This document shows, piece after piece, positions 38,861 to 47,617 of a stretch of DNA of 64,000 nucleotides (the first letter of the stretch is position 1; each line of letters opens with the position of its first letter). The DNA comes from a virus. The stretch spans positions 1-64,000 of the IMG/VR virus record IMGVR_UViG_3300047476_002143; one strand, 5' to 3'. The position numbers and the translations under genes were made by a program. The notes beneath the pieces are model-generated. The model did no database searches. It worked only from the letters and a program-made list of their open reading frames with translations, and was not told the DNA's origin.

Positions 38861-41800
38861 TTATTTACCAAAAATATATCTAATACCTAACTGAGCTGAC
38901 CATACGTCAAATACAGAAGAATTAAACTGATACGTGTCTCTCACTAAGAAAGTACCTGTAGCATCTCTTTGAGTTGCCAATCTGAAAGTTGGAACGTTGT
39001 TCACGTCTTTACTAACAAAGTTTAACAACTGAGGAGCGGTTGCTCTTTGAGAAACACCCCACTCATTATTCAACATATTTGTAAAGTTAAGAATATCAAA
39101 ACGAATTTGGAAAGCGTTTCTTTGTCCTTTGATTTTCACGAATACATCTTGTGCTACTGATAAATCTAATCTGTGTAAATAAGGAAGAACACTTGCATTT
39201 CTTTCTGCGTATGTACCTCTTCTTTTTGATAGATATGGGTCTTGACTAATGAATTTATCAAAAGCTGCTTGTTGTTGTGCTTCAGTGTAAGTAACTGCAC
39301 TTGCACCTGAACCTACTGTCAAAGGTGCGAATTTAACATCAGAACCTTTCATAGGAACAAAAATCAAATCATTGTTTGTTACTCTATCACCGTTCAAGTC
39401 ACCAGCCGCAACATATGAATATGGATTAGATTGTTGACCAACATAACCTAAAGTTATTGTTGTTGTTCCACCATACTTTTTACCATAATCAATTCTGTAA
39501 CCCAACAAACCAACCATACGGTTTCTAACCAAGAAATCTGAGTTAGTTAAAACTAAACTGTTATTACCCATAACAGAAACTGCTGACTGCCAAGAACCGC
39601 TCGCGATTGAACCTGCACTCATGAAATCTTTAGAATCTGATGTTGTCCATGCGAATGAACCCCAAAGACCTTTAGACACAGGTTTTTCAAGTTTCAAGGT
39701 AAGTGACTGATGGTAAGCCCCATTTTTGTTTGTAAGAACTGCCGCCATAGACACGTTGTCGTTTACCCTAACACCAGCATCGTTGCCGGCATAAATCATA
39801 CGTTGGTCAACACCACCCAATCTTGAACTGTGATTTTCAAGGTTTGCATTATAGTAATGAACTGCGTTGATTGTTCTGTTATACAAGTATTCTGCACTTG
39901 CTATCAAACCTAACCAAGGAAGTTTTTGGTCAACCGCAAAGTTTGTTTTCCAAACCTGTGGAAACTTATAATCTCTGTCGGTCAAAGCCAAATCGAATGT
40001 TGAAGGAAGTGTTGGTGTTGATGGAGTGAAGTATTGTGCCGGATTTGTAGTAAATCCATAACCAGATGCGGCAGCACCTGATACATCAATAAATCCTGTC
40101 AACACACCGTTGTTTCCGATTTGATTAGATAAAAACACATACGGAGGACGACCAGTGAATACACCGCTACCACCACGAATTTGTGTTTTCTTATTGCCAG
40201 CAACATCATAGTTGAAACCAAAACGCGGTTCTACCAAGAACTGTGTTTTTGGCATCAACCCTGTGTTGAATTTTCTACCACCACCGAATGTCATTGCAGT
40301 GATTTTCGGATTTTCAAGTGCGGTATTACCAAATGCAATAATGTTTGCTCTCAAACCAAAAACTAATTTAAGGTCTTTGGTTGCATTGAACTCATCTTGA
40401 CCATAAACATCTAATCTTGTGGTTTTAAGAACCTGCATTGGTTCAATTCCGCCAGGAAGAGCTGAATATCTCATTTGAAATCTTGCCGGTGCAGTGACAG
40501 ATGGTTTTCCACCATTAGCAATACTTTCATTCGCGGCTTTATAGAAATCAGCCAAAGAATTGAAAATATAAACACCGTTAGCTGCGGGATAGAAATTGTT
40601 ATTAGATTGATACGATTGGAAATTAACACCACCAACCAAAGTATGCTTTCCTGCATATTTTGTAACGTTATTTGTTACGTTGAAAGTTGAGTAATTCAAC
40701 TTATTACTTGGAGTGAATGGGTCAAAACCAACAGAAGTATAAGTTGCCGCTCCTTCTCTAATATCAATAGTTGGGAACAACGGACTTAAGTATGCTCTAT
40801 CTTCAATTTGTTTGTCATAAGAAACAATCAAATTATTATAGAGTGTGTTGTTGAACTTTGAATTCAATTCCAATACTGCAGAGCGGGTATTATCTTGAAT
40901 GATGTAACCACTGTTCTGAAAAGACATTGCATTGAACTGAGTTGTTCTATTACCAGCACCTGCTGACTGAGAGTTTGAAATGTTAATTTCAGCTTCTGAG
41001 TTGTGGTGAACGTAACGAGCAGTCAACTTGTGTTTTTCGTTAATGTTCCAGTCTGCTCTTACGAGAAACTTCTTCGATGAGTTTTGGTTAGAATAACCTT
41101 CCCAAGGACCGGTTACATAGTTGAATTTTTCTTTCATAAAATCAGAAAGTGCTTTCATATCAGAATATTTAACACGACTGATTTGTGAACCTGTAAGAGG
41201 TGAACCATCAGAAATCCAAGTTGTACCTGGTTCGGTTTTTGTAATCTGTTCGTAGTTACCAAACAAGAACAATTTGTTCTTGATTATTGGCATACCCAAA
41301 CGGAAACCAAGAACCTCTTCATCAAATTTTGATGCGGTTACTTTCGTTCCTCTTGCGTTGTTACCAACATAACGAGAACTATTATCTCTCTGAGTTCTAT
41401 AAACAGAACCTTCGATATCATTAGAACCCGAACGAGTTACTGCATTGATACCTGCACCGTTAAAACCACTTTGACGAATGTCAAATGGAGCAACGTTGAC
41501 TTGAAGTTGGTCAATTGCATCCAATGAAATTGCGGAAGCACCAGTTCTACCACCTGCTTGAGCTGAAGAACCTAAACCGAAGTTGTTGTTGAACTGAGAA
41601 CCGTCAATAGTAAAGTTATTCAAACGAGAGTCTTGCGCTCCGAATGATGAACCATTACCAAATGGGTTGTACTTTGTAATTCCATCGATTGTTCTTGCTC
41701 CTGTGATAGGAATAGTGGTCAACTCTCTACGAGTAAATTGTTGAGCGGCACCTGTCCTGTCTTTGGAGAAAAGATTGCTACGATTACCGATTACGGTCAC

Positions 41801-42148
41801 ACCATCCATGGTTTTGTTGTCTAACTCAAGAACTACGTCAACATCACTTGTAACACCAAGTTGAGTGTTGATGTCGTTAACTTCTTTCATCTTGTATCCA
41901 ACAAAAGATACGTGAATGACATAAGGACCACCGGGACGTACAGCAGGAATAGTGTAAACACCATTTTTGTTCGTTTGTGAACGGTACTCCGAACCTGTTG
42001 GTTGGTGAACAGCGTGAACAGAAGCTCCTGCAAGAACCTCTCCTTTTTCATTTTTTACGACGCCAGCCAGGGTAGAAGTTGTAATCTGCCCGAAAGACGT
42101 GAGTGTCACGATAAAGGATAAAAGTGACATCAAGATTGCTTTTTTCAT
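38861..42148 (-). CDS. Oar-like TonB-dependent outer-membrane protein
   Basis: A 1095-residue protein: signal peptide (MKKAILMSLLSFIVTLTSFG), carboxypeptidase-regulatory-like domain (about residues 25-110: LAGVVKNEKGEVLAGASVHA), plug-like region (ELTTIPITGARTIDGITKYN, DAIDQLQVNVAPFDIRQSGF) and a large barrel ending in IRYIFGK with the C-terminal aromatic pattern. These Oar-type proteins are abundant in Bacteroidota outer membranes. The ATG at 42148 starts the signal peptide. The gene is intact and looks codon-biased like the capsid gene (many AAC, TTC, ATC codons), suggesting high expression. Confidence 0.9.
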   Translation of the reverse strand: MKKAILMSLLSFIVTLTSFGQITTSTLAGVVKNEKGEVLAGASVHAVHQPTGSEYRSQTNKNGVYTIPAVRPGGPYVIHVSFVGYKMKEVNDINTQLGVTSDVDVVLELDNKTMDGVTVIGNRSNLFSKDRTGAAQQFTRRELTTIPITGARTIDGITKYNPFGNGSSFGAQDSRLNNFTIDGSQFNNNFGLGSSAQAGGRTGASAISLDAIDQLQVNVAPFDIRQSGFNGAGINAVTRSGSNDIEGSVYRTQRDNSSRYVGNNARGTKVTASKFDEEVLGFRLGMPIIKNKLFLFGNYEQITKTEPGTTWISDGSPLTGSQISRVKYSDMKALSDFMKEKFNYVTGPWEGYSNQNSSKKFLVRADWNINEKHKLTARYVHHNSEAEINISNSQSAGAGNRTTQFNAMSFQNSGYIIQDNTRSAVLELNSKFNNTLYNNLIVSYDKQIEDRAYLSPLFPTIDIREGAATYTSVGFDPFTPSNKLNYSTFNVTNNVTKYAGKHTLVGGVNFQSYQSNNNFYPAANGVYIFNSLADFYKAANESIANGGKPSVTAPARFQMRYSALPGGIEPMQVLKTTRLDVYGQDEFNATKDLKLVFGLRANIIAFGNTALENPKITAMTFGGGRKFNTGLMPKTQFLVEPRFGFNYDVAGNKKTQIRGGSGVFTGRPPYVFLSNQIGNNGVLTGFIDVSGAAASGYGFTTNPAQYFTPSTPTLPSTFDLALTDRDYKFPQVWKTNFAVDQKLPWLGLIASAEYLYNRTINAVHYYNANLENHSSRLGGVDQRMIYAGNDAGVRVNDNVSMAAVLTNKNGAYHQSLTLKLEKPVSKGLWGSFAWTTSDSKDFMSAGSIASGSWQSAVSVMGNNSLVLTNSDFLVRNRMVGLLGYRIDYGKKYGGTTTITLGYVGQQSNPYSYVAAGDLNGDRVTNNDLIFVPMKGSDVKFAPLTVGSGASAVTYTEAQQQAAFDKFISQDPYLSKRRGTYAERNASVLPYLHRLDLSVAQDVFVKIKGQRNAFQIRFDILNFTNMLNNEWGVSQRATAPQLLNFVSKDVNNVPTFRLATQRDATGTFLVRDTYQFNSSVFDVWSAQLGIRYIFGK

Positions 42149-42172
42149 GTTTGTTTTGTTTATTTGTTTATA

Positions 42173-42248
42173 ATAAAAAACCCCGAGACTATGCGTCAAG
42201 GGGTTTAAGTATCCGAAGCTCCAAGGTTTTTGAGGTCGTACAGTTCAT
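42173..42248 (-). promoter_or_regulatory. Possible leader-peptide attenuator upstream of the Oar-like gene
   Basis: On the minus strand a 19-codon frame (MNCTTSKTLELRILKPLDA, 42248-42189) with an AGGAG sequence before it ends inside a GGGG/CCCC hairpin. A T run follows (42177-42206). Only about 24 bases separate the hairpin from the Oar start, so the promoter must lie upstream and the hairpin could attenuate. Confidence 0.35.
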
Positions 42249-42331
42249 AAAGGAATTCTCCTAATTTTAAGTATTGTAGTTTTTGTGAACAATTAAAAAT
42301 ATAATATTAAAAAATCATTAAGTCAAATAAG

Positions 42332-42403
42332 TAGCCTCGCACAGAGTCGAACTGAAATCTCTACCGTGAAAGGGTAGCGTCCTAACCATTAGACGACGAG
42401 GCC
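42332..42403 (-). tRNA. tRNA-Glu (TTC)
   Basis: Acceptor GGCCTCG/CGAGGCT, anticodon stem CTACC/GGTAG with loop CTTTCAC. The T-loop TTCGACT has one stem mismatch. Confidence 0.88.
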
Positions 42404-42414
42404 AAAAAAAAATA

Positions 42415-42595
42415 AACAGGTTTATCGTACCCGATTGTACATCATTACCGATTTTAACATCGGCGGTCACATTTCGTCATTTGGTAGCTACTCCCGACTT
42501 GTAGTGACTCTACCCTCACCGCTCTAATATCATGAACTCAAGACGGCTCTTTGGGACTAATATACCGTGGGGTTGCACCACAGTCATCACCTGTT
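42415..42595 (-). ncRNA. Structured RNA element G between tmRNA and tRNA-Glu
   Basis: 181 bases closed by AACAGG (42415-42420)/CCTGTT (42590-42595). Nested inside are CGAT/ATCG, GCGGT/ACCGC enclosing GGTAG/CTACC, and GTGG/CCAC. It starts two bases after the tmRNA CCA end and stops twelve bases before tRNA-Glu. Confidence 0.5.
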
Positions 42596-42596
42596 T

Positions 42597-42991
42597 TGGT
42601 GGAGATGGACGGATTCGAACCGTCGTCTTGTTTGCGATAACTATAAATGACTACACGTTTAGTACAACATTGGTTCTCAATGTTACGAAATATCAGGTTT
42701 GATGTTTGTGAGAAACCCACCTGTAAACAACTTGGTCTCAGAGTTATTTTAAGGGAGCTCTGACCTGTGACCCCCATATCGGACTTCTGTTCCTAGGTAC
42801 ACGTCCTAATCGACCCGAAACGTTGTTCTCTACGATTACGCAGCAACAACAACAGCTTCTCTAGTCAAGCCAAGAGTAGCCATTTTAGCAAAAGTATTGC
42901 CATTTGTTTTTTAAATCAGTTTTGAAGGAGTTAATTCAGCTCCTACGTGCCACTTATACCTATACACACCAATCGATACCATGTCATCCCC
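42597..42991 (-). ncRNA. ssrA: tmRNA (transfer-messenger RNA)
   Basis: Minus strand, about 395 bases. The 5' end GGGGATGACATGGTATCGAT and 3' end GACGG-TTCGAAT-CCGTC-CATCTCC-ACCA form the tRNA-like domain with a 7-bp acceptor (one G-U) and encoded CCA. The tag frame (42901-42836) starts at a GGC resume codon as GNTFAKMATLG, ends EAVVVAA and stops at TAA, giving a 22-residue tag with the added Ala. It rescues stalled ribosomes and tags the nascent chain for proteolysis. The tag differs from the usual Bacteroidota GENNYALAA type. A TATCTTTG promoter lies 19 bases upstream. Confidence 0.9.
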
Positions 42992-43010
42992 ATAATTTCA
43001 AAGAACATTA

Positions 43011-43018
43011 CAAAGATA
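43011..43018 (-). promoter_or_regulatory. Host-type TAnnTTTG promoter of the tmRNA
   Basis: Minus-strand TATCTTTG, 19 bases before the mature 5' end of the tmRNA, leaving a short leader for RNase P. Confidence 0.65.
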
Positions 43019-43050
43019 CGAATAGATAAATACATAAACAAATTTAAAAG

Positions 43051-43057
43051 TATTTAT
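43051..43057 (+). promoter_or_regulatory. TATTTAT phage promoter motif
   Basis: TATTTAT six bases before the ATG at 43064. Confidence 0.55.
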
Positions 43058-43063
43058 TTCATT

Positions 43064-44446
43064 ATGGATGAAGAACAAGTTCAAGACTCTAAACACCATG
43101 TCGAAAAAGTTTTTGAAGACGATAATACTCTAATTGTTATCCCTTTAACTAACGAAGCCAACGGATATTATGGAGGAAAAGGTCCATGGTATGAGGAAGG
43201 TTATTATGGTAATAGAGACTTCGAAAAAAGGGTAGAGAACGGTGGTAGGATATATCATATTATAAATAAAAAGACAAATGAAAAAGATAGTTTTTATAAA
43301 GACCAATATGGTCAATTATTTTATAATGAGATTACAAAACTCAAAAAAGATGATATCGACGAATTAATAAAATTCGTGCCAACTGCAAAAAAAGTTATAA
43401 TTGATATTACAGGTAGTGACATCTTTAAAAAACTAAAACAGTTTGCAAAAGGTAAAATAGATAAAAACACTTTGATACATTCGGATGAGTTAATCTACGA
43501 TTTGAAACAAAATAATTCGAGTCTTGGAGACTCAACTATCTTATTAAGATTTGACGAGGACGAAGAATTATTCAAAATATTGGATTTAAGTGATGATGAT
43601 ATTTGGTTTCTTAATGTCATAAACAGTAGAGACTATGAATTTCAGGATGGTGACAAAATGTGGGACGATAATAAAGAAGGGTATGGGATTTTTCAGTTCT
43701 TTAATGATGAAAATTTTGAAAAGTTAAAACAAATATCACACATTGTATTTCCTGGTAGAGAATTCCAAAAAAACGATGAAAAGTTTCTTGGAGAATTATA
43801 TATGAAACTAGAAGAGCATTTCGATAGACAACTCAACAATATGGATTATGAGTATATGGACGAATACAACAGTGTAACCTCTGAAAAGGCAAGGACGGAG
43901 GTTAATGAAGAAATTACTAACTTCTTGAATGATAAAGGGTTCGATATGATTAGAAGGTTCGACACACTTACAATAAGTGTTGTTGATTTAATTTATCTTT
44001 TTTCAATTAATGGAAGAAAATCAGATACATTGGAAGAGTTTTTAGAAATTGCATTAAAACCCTCCGGAAAACAGTCTGTGGGAGGTTGGGGTGATAATTA
44101 TTATGAATTCGAAGGGAGGGTAGATTTTGAAAAACTAAACGAAAAATTTAGTTGGGAGTTGGACAAAATTTTGGATTCTTTAGCAGAAAATGATAAATCC
44201 AAAGAATATTTTGAACTTCATGAAAGAATTTCATCGAAATATAGACTTGGTGTATGGCACAAAACCCCTAAAGACAAAAATATACTTTTCATCATAAGAA
44301 AAATTGACCCAGACACCTTGACAATTAAGGTAGACTTAAGAAAGTCGGAAGGTAATAATTGGGACAAAACACACCATTTCTCCGAAGAGAACTTCAATAA
44401 GTTTTTATATCAACCAGAATTGTTTAGTATTTTTGATGAGAAATAG
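43064..44446 (+). CDS. Large phage protein related to the 502-residue protein
   Basis: A 460-residue acidic protein from the ATG at 43064; the longer frame from 42947 would run into tmRNA and ignore the TATTTAT motif. The N-terminal VFEDDNTLIVIPLTNEANGYYG and RIYHIINKK region parallels the KWCTA domain of the gene at 32806, but the Cys and KWCTA residues are lost. The rest is helical and charged. Function unknown. Confidence 0.65.
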   Translation: MDEEQVQDSKHHVEKVFEDDNTLIVIPLTNEANGYYGGKGPWYEEGYYGNRDFEKRVENGGRIYHIINKKTNEKDSFYKDQYGQLFYNEITKLKKDDIDELIKFVPTAKKVIIDITGSDIFKKLKQFAKGKIDKNTLIHSDELIYDLKQNNSSLGDSTILLRFDEDEELFKILDLSDDDIWFLNVINSRDYEFQDGDKMWDDNKEGYGIFQFFNDENFEKLKQISHIVFPGREFQKNDEKFLGELYMKLEEHFDRQLNNMDYEYMDEYNSVTSEKARTEVNEEITNFLNDKGFDMIRRFDTLTISVVDLIYLFSINGRKSDTLEEFLEIALKPSGKQSVGGWGDNYYEFEGRVDFEKLNEKFSWELDKILDSLAENDKSKEYFELHERISSKYRLGVWHKTPKDKNILFIIRKIDPDTLTIKVDLRKSEGNNWDKTHHFSEENFNKFLYQPELFSIFDEK

Positions 44447-44458
44447 AAAATTTTTTCC

Positions 44459-44466
44459 TATCTTTG
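44459..44466 (+). promoter_or_regulatory. Host-type TAnnTTTG promoter box
   Basis: TATCTTTG 16 bases before the peptidase ATG at 44483. Confidence 0.6.
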
Positions 44467-44482
44467 TGGAAATAATTTTACA

Positions 44483-45322
44483 ATGTCTGATTTAAATTTT
44501 CTAAAACAAGTTCTAAGCGTACCCACCGTTACTTATAATGAAAAATTAATGGTGGAATTTATTTCAACTTGGTTGGAAAAAAACAATATCGAGTACTTCG
44601 TTGATACAAATAATAATGTTTATGCAACAAAGCATGACGGTAGTGAGTTACCACAAGATTTTTATTTTCCTTGCGTAATTTCTCATACGGACACAGTCCA
44701 CTCAATTGATTCCATAAATGTAATAGAAGGAAAACTTCCAAATGCACAAGGCGACATCAAAGATGTGCTTCTTGCTGTCAATAATCAGGGTAAAGCAACG
44801 GGAATTGGTGGGGATGATAAATGTGGTGTTTTTGCTTGTCTCACATTATTAAAAGAACTTCCATTTCTTAAAGCGGCTTTCTTTGTTTCTGAAGAAACAG
44901 GTTGTCACGGTTCAAAAAAATCAGATGATAAATTTTTCTCCAATGTTGGATATGCAATCCAATTCGACGCACCTGAAAATTGGATGATAACTGAAAAGTG
45001 TTTCGGCGCAAGTTTATTTGACAGGGATAGTGAATTTTTTACAAAAGTTGATGAGGTTTTAACTGAAAATATGGTAAATGAGGATATGGATTATATGAGA
45101 CATCCTTATACTGATGTTTGGGCTCTCCGAAATAAATACAATTTTTCCTGTATCAATTTTTCTATTGGGTATTACAACTACCATACCCGAAATGAATATG
45201 TTATTCCTGAAGATGTGTTCAATGGTATTAAAATAGGACGTGAAATGATTTCAAGTTTAGGATACAAACTACATTATAAAGAGAAAAAAGACACATCTAA
45301 AGGATACATGCTTTGGGATTAA
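44483..45322 (+). CDS. M20/M42-type zinc aminopeptidase (PepT-like)
   Basis: A 279-residue metallopeptidase. Zinc and catalytic residues are readable: SHTDTV (His, Asp), GIGGDDKCGVF (bridging Asp), FFVSEETGCHGS (Glu-Glu) and GYYNYHTRNEYV (His). It is shorter than typical PepT because the dimerisation insert is small. It would trim short peptides to amino acids, a natural last step after ClpCP. It lies between tmRNA and clpC with its own host-type promoter and terminator. Confidence 0.85.
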   Translation: MSDLNFLKQVLSVPTVTYNEKLMVEFISTWLEKNNIEYFVDTNNNVYATKHDGSELPQDFYFPCVISHTDTVHSIDSINVIEGKLPNAQGDIKDVLLAVNNQGKATGIGGDDKCGVFACLTLLKELPFLKAAFFVSEETGCHGSKKSDDKFFSNVGYAIQFDAPENWMITEKCFGASLFDRDSEFFTKVDEVLTENMVNEDMDYMRHPYTDVWALRNKYNFSCINFSIGYYNYHTRNEYVIPEDVFNGIKIGREMISSLGYKLHYKEKKDTSKGYMLWD

Positions 45323-45348
45323 AAAAAGGGAGTTTTTCTCCTTTTTTT
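45321..45348 (+). terminator. Terminator after the peptidase gene
   Basis: Stem AAAAAAAGGGAG/CTCCTTTTTTT with a five-T loop. Confidence 0.8.
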
Positions 45349-45354
45349 TATGCA

Positions 45355-45384
45355 CAAAAAAAAGGGGTCACTGACCCCTTTTTT
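45355..45384 (-). terminator. Terminator after clpC
   Basis: Perfect stem AAAAGGGGTC-ACT-GACCCCTTTT, immediately after the clpC stop on the minus strand. Confidence 0.85.
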
Positions 45385-45385
45385 C

Positions 45386-47398
45386 TTATCTACCTTTTTT
45401 TACTACTTTGACTTCCTCATTCTCCACGAGTATGTTATAAGACTTACCCTCAATCATTCTACCTGTAAGAACTTCTTCAGACAGAAAGTCTTCCACTTTA
45501 TCTTGAATTGCTCTTTTCATAGGTCTTGCCCCATAAGTTGCATCATACCCAATTCTGGAGATATAATCAACAAGAGATTCATCATACGTGATTTTGTATT
45601 TCATATCTACCAGACGAGTAATTAACTTATTAAGTTCAAGTCTTGTGATTTTTTTGATGTCTTCTTCAGACAAGGTGTTAAACATGATTGTATCATCAAT
45701 CCTATTCAAAAATTCAGGAGAAAAGAAGTTTTTCATTTCTTTCATCAACATTTGTTTTTTGGCTTCTTCATTAGAGTATGAGTTAGAACCAAATCCAATT
45801 CCCGCACCAAACTCTTGGAACTTTTTAACACCAAGATTTGATGTTAGGATGATTAGAGTGTTTTTGAAGTTAATTTTTCTACCCAAGCTATCGGTAACAA
45901 AACCATCATCCATGATTTGGAGAAGAACTGAGAAAATATCTTTATGTGCTTTCTCCACCTCATCAAACAAGACCACAGAATATGGTTTATTTTTCACTTT
46001 TTCAGTGAGCTGACCACCCTCATCGTACCCAACATAACCGGGAGGAGCTCCGACCAATTTCGAAATTGTATGTTTCTCTTGATATTCACTCATGTCAACC
46101 CTAATCAAAGATTCTTCACTGCCGAACATTTCTTTAGCCAAAGTTTTTGCCAAGTGAGTTTTACCAACACCAGTCGAACCCAAGAAAATGAATGAACCGA
46201 TTGGACGATTTGGGTCCTTGATACCTAATCTGTTTCTCTTGATTGATTTGACAATTTTCGTAACTGCCGCATCCTGACCAATGATTTTACCAATCATTTC
46301 TTTGTCAAGATTAATAAGTGCCTTTGTATCATCGACACTCATTTTATTGACTGGTATTTTAGTCATATTTGAAACAACATCATAGACATCTTCGAGAGAG
46401 ATTATTTGTTTGTCTTTTTGTAGCTCGTCTTCAAACTTTTTCTTTTCTTGCTCCAATTTGTTGATGAGTTTTTTTTCTCTATCTCTAAGTTCTGCGGCCT
46501 GTTCGTAGTTTTGTTTTTTAACGACCTCCATCTTCATGAGTCTCAACTCAGATGCCTTCTTTTTTAACTCTTCGATTGCTTCAGGGACTTTGAGTTCAGT
46601 TTGCATACGTGCACCGACCTCATCCATAATATCAAGAGCTTTATCTGGAAACTCTCTGTCGGTAATGTATCTGTCGGCCAACTTGACACAAGCGGTTACC
46701 ACTTCATCGTTGTAAGTTACTTTATGGAAAGTTTCGTACTTGTCCCTAACATTTTTAAGGATTTCAATTGTTTCAACGATACTTGAAGGTTCTACCGTCA
46801 CTTTTTGGAATCTACGTTCGAGTGCTCCGTCTTTTTCAAAAGATTTGCGATATTCATCCAAAGTTGTTGCTCCAATGCATTGTAGTTCTCCACGAGCAAG
46901 TGCTGGTTTGAAAATGTTTGAACCGTCCATAGAGCCAGCAGCATTACCTGAACCCACGAGTGTGTGAATTTCATCTATAAAAACAATGATGTTCGGATTT
47001 GCGGCCAACTCTTCCATAATAACTTTCATACGTTCTTCGAATTGACCACGGTATTTTGTACCGGCAACAACTGAAGTTAAGTCGAGAGCAACGATTCGTT
47101 TATCAACAAGATTACGTGGGCAGTCACCATTATTTATTTTAATTGCTAACCCTTCAACAATTGCAGTTTTACCACATCCAGGTTCTCCAATGATAATTGG
47201 ATTATTTTTCTTTCTACGAGACAGGATTTGAGCAATACGAATAATCTCTCGCTCTCTACCAACAACAGGGTCAAGTTTCCCCATTTCAGCCAACTTAATC
47301 AAGTCCCTACTGAAATTATCCAACACTGGTGTTGAACTATCATTCTGTTTTTGTTTCTTACTAGTCTTCATGTCGTCGTCATCCATTAGTTCGTTCAT
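45386..47398 (-). CDS. clpC: ClpC-like AAA+ unfoldase lacking the N-domain
   Basis: A 670-residue double-ring Clp ATPase. D1 has GEPGCGKT (Walker A) and FIDEIHTL (Walker B). The middle has a UVR-type segment ([15 protein letters not shown]), as in ClpC. D2 has [13 protein letters not shown] and LFDEVEKAH, plus an IGF tripeptide (GAGIGFGSN) where ClpP-docking loops lie, then [10 protein letters not shown]. The repeat-containing N-domain that binds adaptors is missing: D1 begins within about 30 residues of the ATG at 47398. It probably feeds ClpP (15656) and perhaps tmRNA-tagged proteins. Confidence 0.93.
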   Translation of the reverse strand: MNELMDDDDMKTSKKQKQNDSSTPVLDNFSRDLIKLAEMGKLDPVVGREREIIRIAQILSRRKKNNPIIIGEPGCGKTAIVEGLAIKINNGDCPRNLVDKRIVALDLTSVVAGTKYRGQFEERMKVIMEELAANPNIIVFIDEIHTLVGSGNAAGSMDGSNIFKPALARGELQCIGATTLDEYRKSFEKDGALERRFQKVTVEPSSIVETIEILKNVRDKYETFHKVTYNDEVVTACVKLADRYITDREFPDKALDIMDEVGARMQTELKVPEAIEELKKKASELRLMKMEVVKKQNYEQAAELRDREKKLINKLEQEKKKFEDELQKDKQIISLEDVYDVVSNMTKIPVNKMSVDDTKALINLDKEMIGKIIGQDAAVTKIVKSIKRNRLGIKDPNRPIGSFIFLGSTGVGKTHLAKTLAKEMFGSEESLIRVDMSEYQEKHTISKLVGAPPGYVGYDEGGQLTEKVKNKPYSVVLFDEVEKAHKDIFSVLLQIMDDGFVTDSLGRKINFKNTLIILTSNLGVKKFQEFGAGIGFGSNSYSNEEAKKQMLMKEMKNFFSPEFLNRIDDTIMFNTLSEEDIKKITRLELNKLITRLVDMKYKITYDESLVDYISRIGYDATYGARPMKRAIQDKVEDFLSEEVLTGRMIEGKSYNILVENEEVKVVKKGR

Positions 47399-47572
47399 AA
47401 TTTCTAATTTTGATTTATGTTTATTCAGATACAAATATCTATCAATTTTCGGACACTAACAAACAAATTGTCAAATTTGCAGAAAGAAATATTTTTATAT
47501 GACTATGTGTCAGTTAAGTTATGTTTTTAACGACAATATGTCATACCAGTCGTGTTGGCATTTTGTTTGACC

Positions 47573-47579
47573 TATTTAT
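47573..47579 (+). promoter_or_regulatory. TATTTAT phage promoter motif (distant)
   Basis: TATTTAT 38 bases before the Hsp20 start; more distant than at most genes. Confidence 0.3.
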
Positions 47580-47617
47580 CAAAAATAAATAAATTTTAAT
47601 AAAAATTAAAAACTAAG

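Noticed and set aside
42947-43063. N-terminal extension of the 43064 gene
   Set aside because: It would run through the tmRNA promoter and 5' end, and TATTTAT points to the ATG at 43064.
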